Source: Rosa chinensis (lineage: Eukaryota > Streptophyta > Magnoliopsida > Rosales > Rosaceae). Taken from it: a stretch of DNA of 64,000 nt. How positions within the stretch are numbered: the stretch's first letter is position 1; every line of letters starts with the position of its first letter. The notes under the pieces were generated by a model. It was given only the letters and a program-made list of their open reading frames with translations. It did no database searches and was not told the origin of the DNA. The translations under genes and the position numbers were made by a program. The stretch spans positions 30,754,612-30,818,611 of the forward strand of contig NC_037091.1 in NCBI RefSeq assembly GCF_002994745.2, in the 5' to 3' direction. Shown piece after piece: positions 46,487 through 58,224 of this stretch.

Positions 46487-48839
46487 TGATGTCGCTTTTG
46501 GGAAGCGACCAATTTAACCCTGAAATGTCATTAGTAGTACGTAATAAATAGGGATCGTTCTATTCCGGGGATTGAGGGTACACCTGTCATTATCAAACAA
46601 TTAAACAATTAAAATTAAAACAAAGTATAATATTTACAAAAATATAACAAAATATATACATATTTACGAAATTAGGGGGATTTTTGATTTTGATTTTTGG
46701 AAATTAAACTAAGTAAAGAAAACAATTAAAATGCAAAAACATAAAAATGCAAATGAAATGCACGAACAAAGATCAAATCGGAATTTATAATCAAGGTTAA
46801 TTCAAGTTCATCATTGTTCATCATAGTCATGCAAGAGGAATTGATCATGTGAAACGTTCAAAAGCAAACAATTTCCCATATTTTACTTTCAATGCTAATT
46901 AACCTAAGTGAAAGCACCTAGATTAATTCTATCAAACATGCAATCAAACCCTAGAAAGCTAGTCAATCATGTCATGTTCAACGCATTAAGCATCTAGAAA
47001 GGCTATCAATTCAAATGTGCAACTTAGTATGAAAAAGTTCACCTAATTGCAATCTCCTTTGATTAAATTTCGGTTTTTGTACAAAACCTTTACTACTTGT
47101 TGATTCAAGAACACAAAACCAAAAAGTTGATTCATGTTCTCAAATTCGTAGCAACATTCACATAAAAACCCTAAATGTTTCGAACCATTCAAGATTATCA
47201 TACAAACGATTTCTATCATGCAAATTCAATCAAACACTTACACCAAAGCAACCATAAATCACAATATATGAATCTGAAAATTAACAATTAACCATAAAAT
47301 TTCAGAAATCAATACTTGTTCATACATAAGTGTCAACTAAGGCAAACCAACGAAAATTACAAAGCAAAGGTACAAGGAGAATCGGATTACACCGTGATGA
47401 AGATGAGATGGATGAAGTGATGATGTGGTCTCTTGAATTTCGAAAGCAATCTTCAAGGTGGAGGGTGGATGGTATGCACGGCTTGTCTTCTTCTTCCTTG
47501 GCCTTGCTTGCACTTCGTGGTTGCCCTAGAGGATGGAGAGGAGCACGGCTAAGCTAGAGAGTTTTCTGAATTATTTCTCAAGTGTAGAACGTAAAAAGTT
47601 TGGAACTCGGAACTCTCTGACGTTGAAAGAAGAGATGAATATATAGGGGACGGCTTCCTTTGTTCTCCAAGCCTTGTAACCCTAGTAATCTCACGGCACA
47701 ATGATATAACTCCACATAATTTCCTCCAATGCTTGCTTGCCACATAAGCCCTATGAGGTGGTGCAACCAATCACAAAATTCCATTTAATTCCCTAAATAA
47801 TTCTTGCCGAAATTCCCTTGATAATATTCTGATTTTTCTCTTTTATTTCGGCCAAAACTCTTTAGGGAATATAGGAATGTATCTAGACTTCTTTTGAGCT
47901 TTTCTTGGTCTCCACACATATTTTCTTTCCTTAAAACTCTCTAGATAATATCTTTGCCGAATTCTCTAGGGTTTATCTTTACTTTGCACGGCTCATTCCT
48001 TCTTTTCCTCTTGGCTTGGACGGCTAGGAGTCTTCTAGGGTTTATCTTTTGATTTATTTCCATAAAAATAGCCCTAGAAAATCTCCATAGAAAATCTTCT
48101 TTATTTTCTGATTTTTGGACGCCTCTTCCTTGTTTCTCTCATGCAATTTCACGGCAAACATATCTTTAGGGCTAGGGTTTGCGTCACAAACCCTAGTGTC
48201 ATGGGCTTTGATGGGCCATTATCCAATTTGCCGAAAATCCAAAGAGTTCTTGGGCCTCGTTGCTTCATCTTCAAGCCTTCTCATTTTCCAACGCAAAACA
48301 CATTATTTTTCCATTTCTTTTTCATGGTTGCGTTGGAAACTTGCTAGGGAAGCCTTCCTCCATTTCGTAGGATTTCCTGGTTGGACTAGGAAAGCTTATT
48401 TCTTCCTTTCTGCTCAAATGTGTGGGCCATTTTCTCTCATGTTCGTTCGTCTTGATGTTCGCAAGCTCCTCTTTCCATTCGTGCGTTCATTTCCACTTTC
48501 TAGCTCGGAGGTCCTGAAAATAGAAACTAGTAAGAAAAATAGAAACTTTCCTAAAATGAAAAGTGGCAACTTTCCTAAACTGAAAATGGGAAACTTTCTA
48601 AAAATGAAAAATAGAAACTACTGAAAATGGAAACTTACTAAAAATGATAAATAGAAACTACAAAAATGGAAACTTTCTACAAATAGGAACTTTCCCAATC
48701 AAAGAATGGAAACTTTCCTAAAAATAGGAACTTTCCCAATCAAAGAATGGAAACTTTCCTAAACAGAGTTTTATTAAGGAAATAACGCAGAAAATGTAGG
48801 GAAATGCAGTTAAAACGTCACATTAAAATGCTCCTATCA
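46487..48839 (-). repeat. 3' LTR of the Athila element (left on the plus strand)
   Basis: Plus-strand ends TGATGTCGC and CTCCTATCA. It holds a short-unit repeat at 48525-48765. Open frames such as 48115-48624 occur identically in the other LTR and have no protein signature. Confidence 0.95.
48525..48765 (-). repeat. Short tandem repeats near the outer start of the Athila LTR
   Basis: About a dozen degenerate copies of GGAAACTTTCCTAAAAAT (plus strand). One 41-bp unit with CCCAATCAAAGAATGG occurs twice in a row. In element orientation it lies about 75-315 bp into the LTR, within U3, where enhancer repeats are common. The same array is at 60263-60503. Confidence 0.8.
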
Positions 48840-48850
48840 AATTCCCCCAC
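48840..48850 (-). other. Polypurine tract of the Athila element
   Basis: Minus-strand GTGGGGGAATT directly before the 3' LTR. Confidence 0.85.
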
Positions 48851-50836
48851 ACTTAGCTTTTGCTAGTCCCTTAGCAAAATCACACTAAGACACATACTAA
48901 GACTCAACGAAAATTAAAGACTTGACACGAAACAGACTCTATAGCCCTTCAACTTTTTGTCTCAGCAATCTCTTACTTTCACAACACCAAGATTAGCACT
49001 TCACCAAGAATAAATGTTTAGGCATTCGAGAGTTAATTGAAACACATAATCTTCACATACACAAGTAGGACTTGGTTGGAACAATGGTGATGGTTTCTGT
49101 TAAGCATGCTTCAAACAAGTATGATTCAACTCCTCACAAGTTATATCCACTCTTTCTTCTCTCAGATCATGGCAATGCTTAAAAGCTTATACACTCAAGT
49201 ATATGTGAAAGATAGCAAGTATATCACATAATTCAAGAAACGAAAGCACATGTATAATTTTCTTTAAAGATCTCATGAAGGATACCAACTACTTGCACAG
49301 ATGGACCCAAGCCATAGGTTCAACTCTTGTAACTCATCTCCACATCAAGGGCTGTCCCATCTTAAGGATCAAGAAGGTCTTCTTAAAGGTTGTAATGGGG
49401 CCAAGGCTCAAGGTTTTAAGAAATGAAGGGTAAGGATTTATCAAAGTGTCCTAAAAACCTAGCAGAGCACATGTAAATGTAGAGACCACAAGAAATCCAC
49501 CAATGCATTGCAAAAACGTCACTTCCCCTAGAGGTATCATAAAAGGGGCCTAGTGTCTTCATGTTGGGCCCAATCTTCATTGTAAACTTCCCCTGAACTA
49601 TAGTGAATGGACAAAGGTCAAATTTTTCTTTAATAGGCCTTCATTTCAAAGTAAACTCCAAAATCACTAAGTATGGGGGACTAAAATCCATAAATATTTC
49701 TTTCTTTTCTTTTCTAGCCGTACATTTTTTCTTTTCTTTTCATTTTTCACGGCTTTCACATATTTTTTTCTTTATGGACAAGTCTACCCCCACACTTGAA
49801 CTTTAACCTCTTCTCAATTTCCATCCTTAGCACCAAACCCATGTAGTATGTCTCAAAAGATAGCTCCACTAAGTTCTTAGAACAAAGGGTAGGGTTGTTA
49901 CTATACTAAGCTTCATGGTTAAGGATTTTAGGGTGATGAACGAAAAGGCTTAATGTAGGCTCAAAGGGGCTTATCTAGGGGAGTCCCACGACGGGCACAA
50001 ATGGGGACACAAGTTTATATGGCAATGGTGGTAATTCCTAGGGTGCCTCTATCCCTTCCAGAATCAGGGCCATGTATTGACATACGTCTCAACAAGCACA
50101 AGAGCGAATTCTAGCATTCTCTAGTCCATCAAACTTAATCTATGGCAAGTAGTCAATCAAATGAAAGAATAATGAGATCATCAAAACATCGCCAAGAAAT
50201 TAAGAATATATATTTCATTTTCACTCCAAGAAAAAGGGACATGGCTCAAATATCTCACATGGGCTTTATGAATCAAAACTTATCTTAACATGCTCATATT
50301 TTCTGTACCAAAGTTTCGAAATCCATATCCACTACAAGGCACATATTTTTCATATATCTCAATTAACCAAAGAATACCATGTTTAAAAATCATCTCAATC
50401 TTGTGATCCTCTTTTAGTCATGATTTCAGAGATATAGAATCATCCTAGACAGTTGAAAGGGCATCCTAAGACTCAAAACAAAAACAAAAGCACCGAAATT
50501 TTTTTTTTTTTTTAAATTTTTGACATTTTTCAATTTTTTTGTATTTTTCAATATATACGACTCAAAATAAAAGACTAAAAATATAAATCCCTTCCCCCAC
50601 ACTTAAATATTGCATTGTCCTCAATGTAATCAATTAAAAGCATGCAATGAAACACTTAAGTATATAGGAAAAAGATTTACAAAAATACTGACTAAGTACA
50701 AAGAGAATTTGAGGAGTAAAAGGGAAAAATAAAACAAATCTGCGTTGATGACTCCTCCACAGCAACTTCTGAATTGGGTTGCCTCCCAAGCAGCGCTTAA
50801 TGTTTATAGTCTTTCAGCCTAGACTTGTACCTCCAT
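48851..50836 (-). other. Noncoding region between Athila pol and the 3' LTR
   Basis: About 2 kb without a substantial open frame, where some Athila elements carry an envelope-like gene. A second polypurine-like GTGTGGGGGAAGGG occurs at about 50592-50605 (minus strand), as seen in other elements of this clade. Confidence 0.7.
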
Positions 50837-53800
50837 TTAATCCTCAGGGTTTGGAACGTTTTGGAGGGGTACAACCTCCACTTCATGTTCCACAAATGCC
50901 TCATAGTAAGGCTTCAAGCGGTGGCCATTCACCTTGAACTCGTTATTTGTATGTTCACTCTTTATCTGCACAGCTCCATGAGGAAACACATGAGTGATAA
51001 CAAAAGGCCCAATCCAACGAGAACGAAGCTTACCTGGGAAGAGTTTGAGACGAGAATGGAAAAGAAGAACTTTTTGACCCACAACAAAAGTCTTCCTTCG
51101 AATCATTTTGTCATGGAATGCCTTAGTCTTGTCCTTGTAAATCTTAGCACTTTCGAAGGCATCATTCCTAATCTCCTCTAACTCTTGCAATTGCAACTTC
51201 CTATGAAGCCCAGCTGCATCCATATCCATGTTGAACTGCTTCACAGCCCACCAAGCTTTGTGCTCCAACTCCACAGGTAAATGGCAAGGTTTGCCATAGA
51301 TAATTCGATATGGTGACATACCTATGGGAGTTTTGTATGCAGTTCTGTAGGCCCACAAAGCATCCTCTAGACGCAAGGACCAGTCCTTCCTGTTGGGGTT
51401 CACAGTCTTCTCCAATATCCCCTTAATCTGACGATTAGAGACCTCAGCCTGCCCACTAGTTTGTGGGTGATAAGGTGTAGAAACCTTATGTGTCACATCA
51501 TATCTCTTCAAGAGAGCCTCAATCGTCCGATTGCAAAAATGGGATCCTCCATCACTAATGAGAACTCTAGGCATTCCAAACCTGCTAAAGATGTTAGACT
51601 TGATAAAATCTGCAACAACCTTAGAGTCATTAGTTCTAGTGGCCTTTGCTTCCACCCATTTGGAAACATAGTCCACTGCAAGTAAGATATAGAGAAACCC
51701 AAAAGATGAAGGGAAAGGTCCCATGAAATCTATACCCCAGACATCAAATATTTCAACAGTTATTATATTGGACAATGGCATTTGATCTCTAGGACCTAGA
51801 TTTCCTGTTCTTTGGCACTTATCACAAGTTAAACAATAGGCATGTGCATCCCTAAATAATGTTGGCCAATAGAACCCAGACTCTAGCACCTTAAACGCAG
51901 TCTTCTTAGACCCAAAGTGTCCCCCACATGCTTTAGAGTGGCAAAAAGAAAGTATAGCATTATGTTCATGTTCAGGCACACATCTCCTAATCAATTGATC
52001 AGAGCAATACTTCCACAAATAAGGTTCATCCCAAACATATTGCTTAACAGTTTTCTTAAGCCTATCCTTATGAGCACGTGACATGGTATCAGGAATCTTT
52101 CTAGACACAATATAATTCACAATGTCTGCATACCATGGTTCACTTACCTGAAGTCCAAAGAGTTGCTCGTCTGGAAATGTCTCCACCAGAGGGAGATAAT
52201 CTTCTGCATGCACTAAGCGACTCAAGTGGTCAGCTACCACGTTCTCACTACCCTTCTTGTCCTTGATTTCCACGTCGAATTCTTGCAAGAGTAGGATCCA
52301 TCTGATGAGCCTTGGTTTCGCCTCCTTCTTGGTCATCAAGTATTTCAAAGCTGCATGATCAGTAAAGATAGTAACTTTGGTACCAAGTAAATAAGAGCGA
52401 AACTTCTCAAGGGCAAAGACAACTGCAAGGAGCTCTTTCTCTGTGGTGGAGTAGTTCATTTGTGCATCATTGAGAGTCCTTGAGGCGTAGTAGATGGCAT
52501 AGGGTAGCTTGTCCTTCCTTTGCCCTAAAACAGCTCCAACTGCATAGTCAGAGGCATCACACATCAACTCAAAGGGCAAGGACCAGTCTGGAGGTAACAT
52601 GATAGGGGCAGATGTCAACAACTCCTTAAGCTTGTCAAAAGCTTTTTGACACTCCTTGTCAAAGTGAAATGGCACATCCTTCTGGAGTAGTTGACATAAG
52701 GGTCTCGAAATTTTGGAGAAGTCCTTGATGAACCTCCTGTAAAAACCTGCATGACCAAGGAAAGAACGAATCTCTCTCACAGAAGTGGGAGAGGGTAAGT
52801 GACGCACAATATCAACCTTGGCTTTATCAACCTCTATACCCCTAGTAGAGACAATATGTCCTAGAACTATTCCTTGTTTAACCATAAAATGGCATTTTTC
52901 CCAGTTTAAGACAAGGTTAGTTTCCATGCAACGTTTCAGAATTATCTCCAGATTATTAAGACAATCATCAAAATTCTTTCCAAAAACTGAAAAGTTATCC
53001 ATGAATACCTCTATGATTTTCTCAATATAATCTGAAAAGATACTTACCATACACCTCTGAAAAGTACCTGGAGCGTTGCAAAGTCCGAAGGGCATACGTC
53101 TATAAGCAAACGTTCCAAAGGGGCAAGTGAAGGTTGTCTTCTCTTGATCTTCATTTGCAATTGCAATCTGGTTGTAACCAGAATATCCATCCAGGAAGCA
53201 GTAGTAGTCATGTCCAGCTAGGCGCTCAAGCATCTGATCAATGAATGGCAGAGGAAAGTGGTCTTTCCTTGTAGTTGCGTTGAGCCTCCTATAGTCAATG
53301 CAAACTCTGTGGCCTGTGACTGTCCTTTGAGGCACCAGTTCGTTATCAGCATTCTTCACCACAGTGATCCCAGATTTCTTGGGCACGACCTGAACTGGGG
53401 AGACCCACTTGGAGTCTGAAATGGGGTAGATTACCCCACAATCAAGGAGTTTGATAACCTCCTTCTTCACTACTTCCATCATTGGAGGGTTGAGACGACG
53501 TTGAGCCTCTCTAGTAGGTTTAGACCCCTCCTCCAGAAGTATCCTATGGACGCAAGTTGTAGGGCTGATTCCCTTGATGTCCGCCAATGTCCATCCTATG
53601 GCGGTCTTGTGTTGCTTCAACATGTCCACCAACTTCTCTTCTTGTGGAGTCGTTAGTGCAGAGGACACAATCACTGGTAAGGTCTCCTTGTCCCCTAAGT
53701 AGACATACTTCAAATGGTCTGGAAGAGGTTTTAGCTCAAGTTCTGGGGCCTGGACCACTGAAGGTAAAGTCTTGTTAGTGGATAACTGAATGGACAAGGG

Positions 53801-56497
53801 AGAAACAGACCTACCTATGAAGGGTGATGCCTCAAGGAAGGAGACGTTTTCAATGATTTTCTCCTCACAAGTGTCTTTCAACTTGTCCTCTGGGATGGTG
53901 ACGCCTTCCTTTGTATAGCCTACCCCACTCTCAAGGGTAGTGACTAGGGTATCCTCATGCATAACATCAAACATTTTCTGCGCAAGTTCATCCAAAATGT
54001 CAGCAGAAAAACAATCATTAACCTCTAGGGGATACCTCATGGCTTCAAAGATGTTAAAGCCAATAATGTCACCATCGAACTCCATTGTAAGTGAACCTTC
54101 ATACACATCAATCTTCGTCCTAGCTGTCCTTAAGAAAGGACGTCCCAAAAGCAATGGAGTTGAACTTACAGGGGAGTCCTCCATTTCCAACACATAGAAA
54201 TCAGCTGGGAAGATAAGATGGTTAACCTGTACAAGCACATCCTCCAACAAACCTCTAGGGTATGCATTGGATCTGTCAGCTAACTGAATGATAACGTTGT
54301 CAGATTTAAGTTCCCCTAGACCTAGGGTTTCATAAACAGAGTAGGGCATAACATTAACAGATGCACCTAGGTCTAGCATAGCATTCTTAAATCTAGAGTT
54401 ACCAATAGTACACGGAATAGTAAAGCTTCCAGGATCCTTACACTTTGGAGGAATCTTTCTCTGAATCAGGGCAGAGACATTCTCACTTACCTTTACCACC
54501 TCCTTTTCACGGTTTACTCTCCTAGTAGTGCAAAGCTCTTTGAGGAACTTGGCATACTTAGGGACTTGCTTGATGGCCTCTAGGAGGGGTAGGTTCACTT
54601 GCACCTTCTTGAAAGTTTCCAAGATGGCTTGGTCACTTTGATCCTTCTTAGATTGGGCAAACCTGCGTGGGAAGGGCATGCAAGAAGTAGAAGGGTTAGC
54701 AATAACCGAATTTGTTAAGTTAGAATTACTACCTGATACTTCCGGTTTTGCCTTTAACGGTGAGGACGCCCTTGTCTCTTCCTTGGACGTTGCAGGGTCC
54801 TTCTCAAGACCCAACTTGGTGGGCTCTTGGTCTTCCTCAATCTCTATGCTCATTTGGACCTTCTTGGGCTGCTTGGGTGGATCCACCAATGGTCTTCCAC
54901 TCCTCGTAGTCACAACTGATGCATTCTCCACATTACCCTTAGGGTTAGGTATTGTGCCACTAGGAAGCTTCCCAGTCTCATGAATCTTGCTCATGAAGTC
55001 CACAACTTGGCCCATCTGCTTCTTAAGATCTGCAATATCCTTAGTGTGGGTCTGTTGTCCTTGAATCAAAGCTTGAGTAGAGTTTGTCAAGGCTTGGGTG
55101 GAACTAGTCAAGGCTTCCAACGTTTTGTCATAGTGAGACATCGAAGGTCCTGAGTTCTGTTGAGGAGGAGGCATGTAGGGCCTTTGAAAAGATGATCCTT
55201 GGAATGAAGGCCCTTGAGGACGTTGGAAGTTCCCACCAAGAGGATTCTGAACATTATCATTGTTGGTCCACTTGAAGTTGGGATGGTCCCTCCATCCTGG
55301 GTTATAAGTATTGGAGTAAGGGTCATGTCTAGGACGTTGAGGTCCTCCTTGATATCCTCCTTGATACCCTCCAATAGCATTTGCAGATTCCCATCCTCCA
55401 TTCTCATTGAGTTGAGGGCACTGATCTGTAACATGCCCTTGCATAGAGCATACTCCACAAGCTATTGTTGCACTTGGTCCCTTGGAACTTACCACTTGAT
55501 TCATGAGTAGAGTAAGCTTACTCAGTTGGTCTTCAATGGCAGTATTCTTGCTCATCTCATGCACCCTACGAATAGAGTGTCCTACCCCCTCATATTGTTG
55601 GGAGTTCAAGGCACGATTAGCTATAAGCTCCTTCCCAACTGCAGGTGACTTATCCACGAAAGCTCCTCCAGCTGCAGCATCCAACATTTGCCTTTCCAAG
55701 GGTAAGAGTCCTTCATAGAAACATGTGAGTAGGGTCTCATCCTTCATCTGATGTTGAGGACATTGTGCAAGTAAGGAATTGAACCTCTCATAGTAAGCAG
55801 CATAGGACTCATCATGGGCTTGCTCTATTCCACTGAGCTTCTTTCTAAGTGTGATGACCTTAGAAGCTGGGAAGTATTTCTCCAAGAAGGCCTTTCTCAT
55901 TGTTTCCCATGATGTGATACGTCCTGCAGGAAGTTCATATAGCCAATCCTTGGCTCTATCAGCTAGAGAGAATGGAAATGCTCTCATCTTCAGAAGATTC
56001 TCATCTGCCCCTTGTGGTTGCATGTTTGCACAAACAGATTGGAATTCTCGTACGTGCTTATTAGCATCCTCCATATTAAGGCCATGGAAGATAGGGAGCT
56101 TGTGCAACAGTCCACTCTTAAGCTCAAACTCTGCTTGTCTTCCAGCTGCAGGGGCAGGGTATACTATGCCTGTAGGGGGTCCTCCTTCAACAGTTGCGGT
56201 GGAGAGTTCCCTAATAGATGCCATTCTCTCTTCTTCGACTTCTTCAGGTGGTGGTGAAGGTGGTGGTGTAGAGTTGGACGAAATCACAGGTGAAGGTGAA
56301 CGTGAAGGAGGAGATGGACTTGGTGTAGGTGATGTAGACTCCTCAGAAAAGTAAGTCCGCTTCCCTTGCTCGTTAAATGTGTACTCTTTGTATGTTGAAG
56401 GGGAAGGGCTTGTGTGCTCAAGAAGTGAAGGACCCTTCAAGCGAGCGAGCCTTGCTTCGATTTCCTTTAGTGTAGAGGATCTAAAAGGCTCGGTCAT
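50837..56497 (-). CDS. Gag-pol polyprotein of the Athila element
   Basis: 1886 codons without stop or frameshift. Pro/Ser-rich N-terminus, then the gag domain (about residues 125-320; [28 protein letters not shown]). CCHC knuckle [14 protein letters not shown] starts at residue 347. Protease [12 protein letters not shown] has its Asp at 709. RT has [12 protein letters not shown] and [13 protein letters not shown], but FMDN instead of FMDD (N1168). RNase [14 protein letters not shown] has Asp 1314. Integrase carries the HHCC region ([20 protein letters not shown]) and DD35E residues D1590, D1649 and E1685. The ATG at 56497 is chosen because the frame has no upstream extension of similar character. 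Asn in place of the second catalytic Asp should disable reverse transcription by this protein, though copies could be mobilised in trans. Confidence 0.94.
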   Translation of the reverse strand: MTEPFRSSTLKEIEARLARLKGPSLLEHTSPSPSTYKEYTFNEQGKRTYFSEESTSPTPSPSPPSRSPSPVISSNSTPPPSPPPEEVEEERMASIRELSTATVEGGPPTGIVYPAPAAGRQAEFELKSGLLHKLPIFHGLNMEDANKHVREFQSVCANMQPQGADENLLKMRAFPFSLADRAKDWLYELPAGRITSWETMRKAFLEKYFPASKVITLRKKLSGIEQAHDESYAAYYERFNSLLAQCPQHQMKDETLLTCFYEGLLPLERQMLDAAAGGAFVDKSPAVGKELIANRALNSQQYEGVGHSIRRVHEMSKNTAIEDQLSKLTLLMNQVVSSKGPSATIACGVCSMQGHVTDQCPQLNENGGWESANAIGGYQGGYQGGPQRPRHDPYSNTYNPGWRDHPNFKWTNNDNVQNPLGGNFQRPQGPSFQGSSFQRPYMPPPQQNSGPSMSHYDKTLEALTSSTQALTNSTQALIQGQQTHTKDIADLKKQMGQVVDFMSKIHETGKLPSGTIPNPKGNVENASVVTTRSGRPLVDPPKQPKKVQMSIEIEEDQEPTKLGLEKDPATSKEETRASSPLKAKPEVSGSNSNLTNSVIANPSTSCMPFPRRFAQSKKDQSDQAILETFKKVQVNLPLLEAIKQVPKYAKFLKELCTTRRVNREKEVVKVSENVSALIQRKIPPKCKDPGSFTIPCTIGNSRFKNAMLDLGASVNVMPYSVYETLGLGELKSDNVIIQLADRSNAYPRGLLEDVLVQVNHLIFPADFYVLEMEDSPVSSTPLLLGRPFLRTARTKIDVYEGSLTMEFDGDIIGFNIFEAMRYPLEVNDCFSADILDELAQKMFDVMHEDTLVTTLESGVGYTKEGVTIPEDKLKDTCEEKIIENVSFLEASPFIGRSVSPLSIQLSTNKTLPSVVQAPELELKPLPDHLKYVYLGDKETLPVIVSSALTTPQEEKLVDMLKQHKTAIGWTLADIKGISPTTCVHRILLEEGSKPTREAQRRLNPPMMEVVKKEVIKLLDCGVIYPISDSKWVSPVQVVPKKSGITVVKNADNELVPQRTVTGHRVCIDYRRLNATTRKDHFPLPFIDQMLERLAGHDYYCFLDGYSGYNQIAIANEDQEKTTFTCPFGTFAYRRMPFGLCNAPGTFQRCMVSIFSDYIEKIIEVFMDNFSVFGKNFDDCLNNLEIILKRCMETNLVLNWEKCHFMVKQGIVLGHIVSTRGIEVDKAKVDIVRHLPSPTSVREIRSFLGHAGFYRRFIKDFSKISRPLCQLLQKDVPFHFDKECQKAFDKLKELLTSAPIMLPPDWSLPFELMCDASDYAVGAVLGQRKDKLPYAIYYASRTLNDAQMNYSTTEKELLAVVFALEKFRSYLLGTKVTIFTDHAALKYLMTKKEAKPRLIRWILLLQEFDVEIKDKKGSENVVADHLSRLVHAEDYLPLVETFPDEQLFGLQVSEPWYADIVNYIVSRKIPDTMSRAHKDRLKKTVKQYVWDEPYLWKYCSDQLIRRCVPEHEHNAILSFCHSKACGGHFGSKKTAFKVLESGFYWPTLFRDAHAYCLTCDKCQRTGNLGPRDQMPLSNIITVEIFDVWGIDFMGPFPSSFGFLYILLAVDYVSKWVEAKATRTNDSKVVADFIKSNIFSRFGMPRVLISDGGSHFCNRTIEALLKRYDVTHKVSTPYHPQTSGQAEVSNRQIKGILEKTVNPNRKDWSLRLEDALWAYRTAYKTPIGMSPYRIIYGKPCHLPVELEHKAWWAVKQFNMDMDAAGLHRKLQLQELEEIRNDAFESAKIYKDKTKAFHDKMIRRKTFVVGQKVLLFHSRLKLFPGKLRSRWIGPFVITHVFPHGAVQIKSEHTNNEFKVNGHRLKPYYEAFVEHEVEVVPLQNVPNPED

Positions 56498-57390
56498 TCA
56501 TAGGAATCCTGAACATCATCAAAATTCAAAGAAGTTAGCAAAGTATAAAGTGAGTTAATTACAAATTAGTGATTTATACATCAACCTTACTATTCACGAG
56601 TCACTATTCACAAGTTACTATTCACGACTTTACTATTTATGATTTATACAAGTATAAAGAGAAGTATAAATTACAAACTATCCACAATCTTTTCACAAAT
56701 AAACCACAAAAGAAATTTATACAAGTATAAAATGTACAAAACAACACAATTTACAAGTGGAGGTTATGTTCAGGTATCTTATTATCTTTACAAAATAAAG
56801 TTAATATCTCAATAGATTACAAGTTGTAAGTCGAGCCCAATAGAAACCACTACTATTGGTGAGCTACGATCTAGGGATAGTCGCCTAGACATAAGTCACT
56901 TTCCTTTGTTTCAGAAGGCTAGATGGCCAGATTAAGAGGTAAGTGAGAGGGAGGACTCATTTTGGTGACACTACGGAGGCTACTCCCTCATTGAGGTTTA
57001 GGCCCCTATCGGCTACTCCCACATTGTGGTTTACGCACAGTCTATAGTATCTCTGAGATCCAATTTGAACCCATCACCCAGGGTCTCAACCTAAGACACC
57101 ACCTATATGCCCCTTACTCAGCTTGAAAAGAACTCATGTGTTAGACAGTTCTCCAAATGTTAATAAAAGCCGCCCTCAACTTCAAAAGACCTTAGAAAGG
57201 CACTAATGAAGGGTTAAGGCCAATATTAACAAAAGGGCCCTTATCTACTCATACGATTTTACACACTTATAACAATCAAGAATTTAACAATATTCACAAT
57301 TAATTCTTTACATTTCTTTTGTTTAGACACTTTACAAAACTTTCAAACAACACTACAAACAAACGTCACAAACCTTTTTATTTTTTATAA

Positions 57391-57429
<39 letters not shown>

Positions 57430-58201
57430 GAAATTAATTATAAATATCTCTATTATTTCCTTTTCTTTACAATTATTTTCAACACTTAGGTACGGGAACA
57501 GGGAGTCTCGATGTGCAATGGGACTGAAACAGCTACCCTTTTCAAGACTATGTTTAATCCAATATACCTTAGTGAATCACAATATTTTCATTTGTTATAT
57601 ATATCATTGATTTCAAATTCAATTCCAAGCGGTAAATCAAGAGGACGTGCGGCCCAAGTATATTCGTCAAGACACTAAGTCCCTCCTAAATCCTTTGGGC
57701 AACCTTACTGAAATGGCCAGGTAGGGGAGGACGAACACAAGAGGTAGGATCCATTTTGGCATAGGCTACTCCCTCATTGAGGTTTACGCCCATTTGTAAG
57801 CACTTCTGAATCCAAGAACCAGTCATGAGCGTTGTCCCCTTCCTAGACACCATCCCACATAGGCTATACTTACTTGGATATAAAAAGGTCCTAAGTGTGA
57901 AGACAGTTCAATGAATGTTAATAAAGGCCGCCCTCAACCTTAAGGGACCTGAACTAGGTACCAATAAGGGGTTTAGGCCAATATTAATAAACACGACTTC
58001 ACCTATTCCTTCTTTAATTTACAACTTACAATTAAAATTCGTATTCAATAATAAACATAACAACCTAAGTAATTAATTAACTAATTAACTAACAAATTAT
58101 GAACAATTAACAAGTAAATTTTTTTTTTTTTTTTTTTTTTTTTTTCGAACACAACATAAAAACAAAACAAATATTCACATATTTAACAAGTGATTTTTCA
58201 A
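56498..58201 (-). other. 5' untranslated leader of the Athila element
   Basis: 1.7 kb between primer site and gag. It holds two diverged copies of a unit with GGCTACTCCCTCATTGAGGT and CCGCCCTCAAC (56917-57235 and 57707-57995), each followed at a distance by a poly-T run (57393-57427 and 58119-58145). No open frame of note. Confidence 0.8.
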
Positions 58202-58219
58202 TCCCCGGCAACGGCGCCA
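58202..58219 (-). other. Primer-binding site (tRNA-Asp) of the Athila element
   Basis: Minus-strand TGGCGCCGTTGCCGGGGA, complementary to the 3' end of tRNA-Asp, five bases inside the 5' LTR. tRNA-Asp priming is known for Athila-type elements. Confidence 0.9.
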
Positions 58220-58224
58220 AAAAT

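Noticed and set aside
48115..48624. 169-codon open frame, repeated at 59853-60362
   Set aside because: Lies inside both Athila LTRs, on the strand opposite to the element, and ends in the short-unit repeat; no protein signature.
55851..56354. 167-codon plus-strand open frame
   Set aside because: Antisense of the Athila gag domain.
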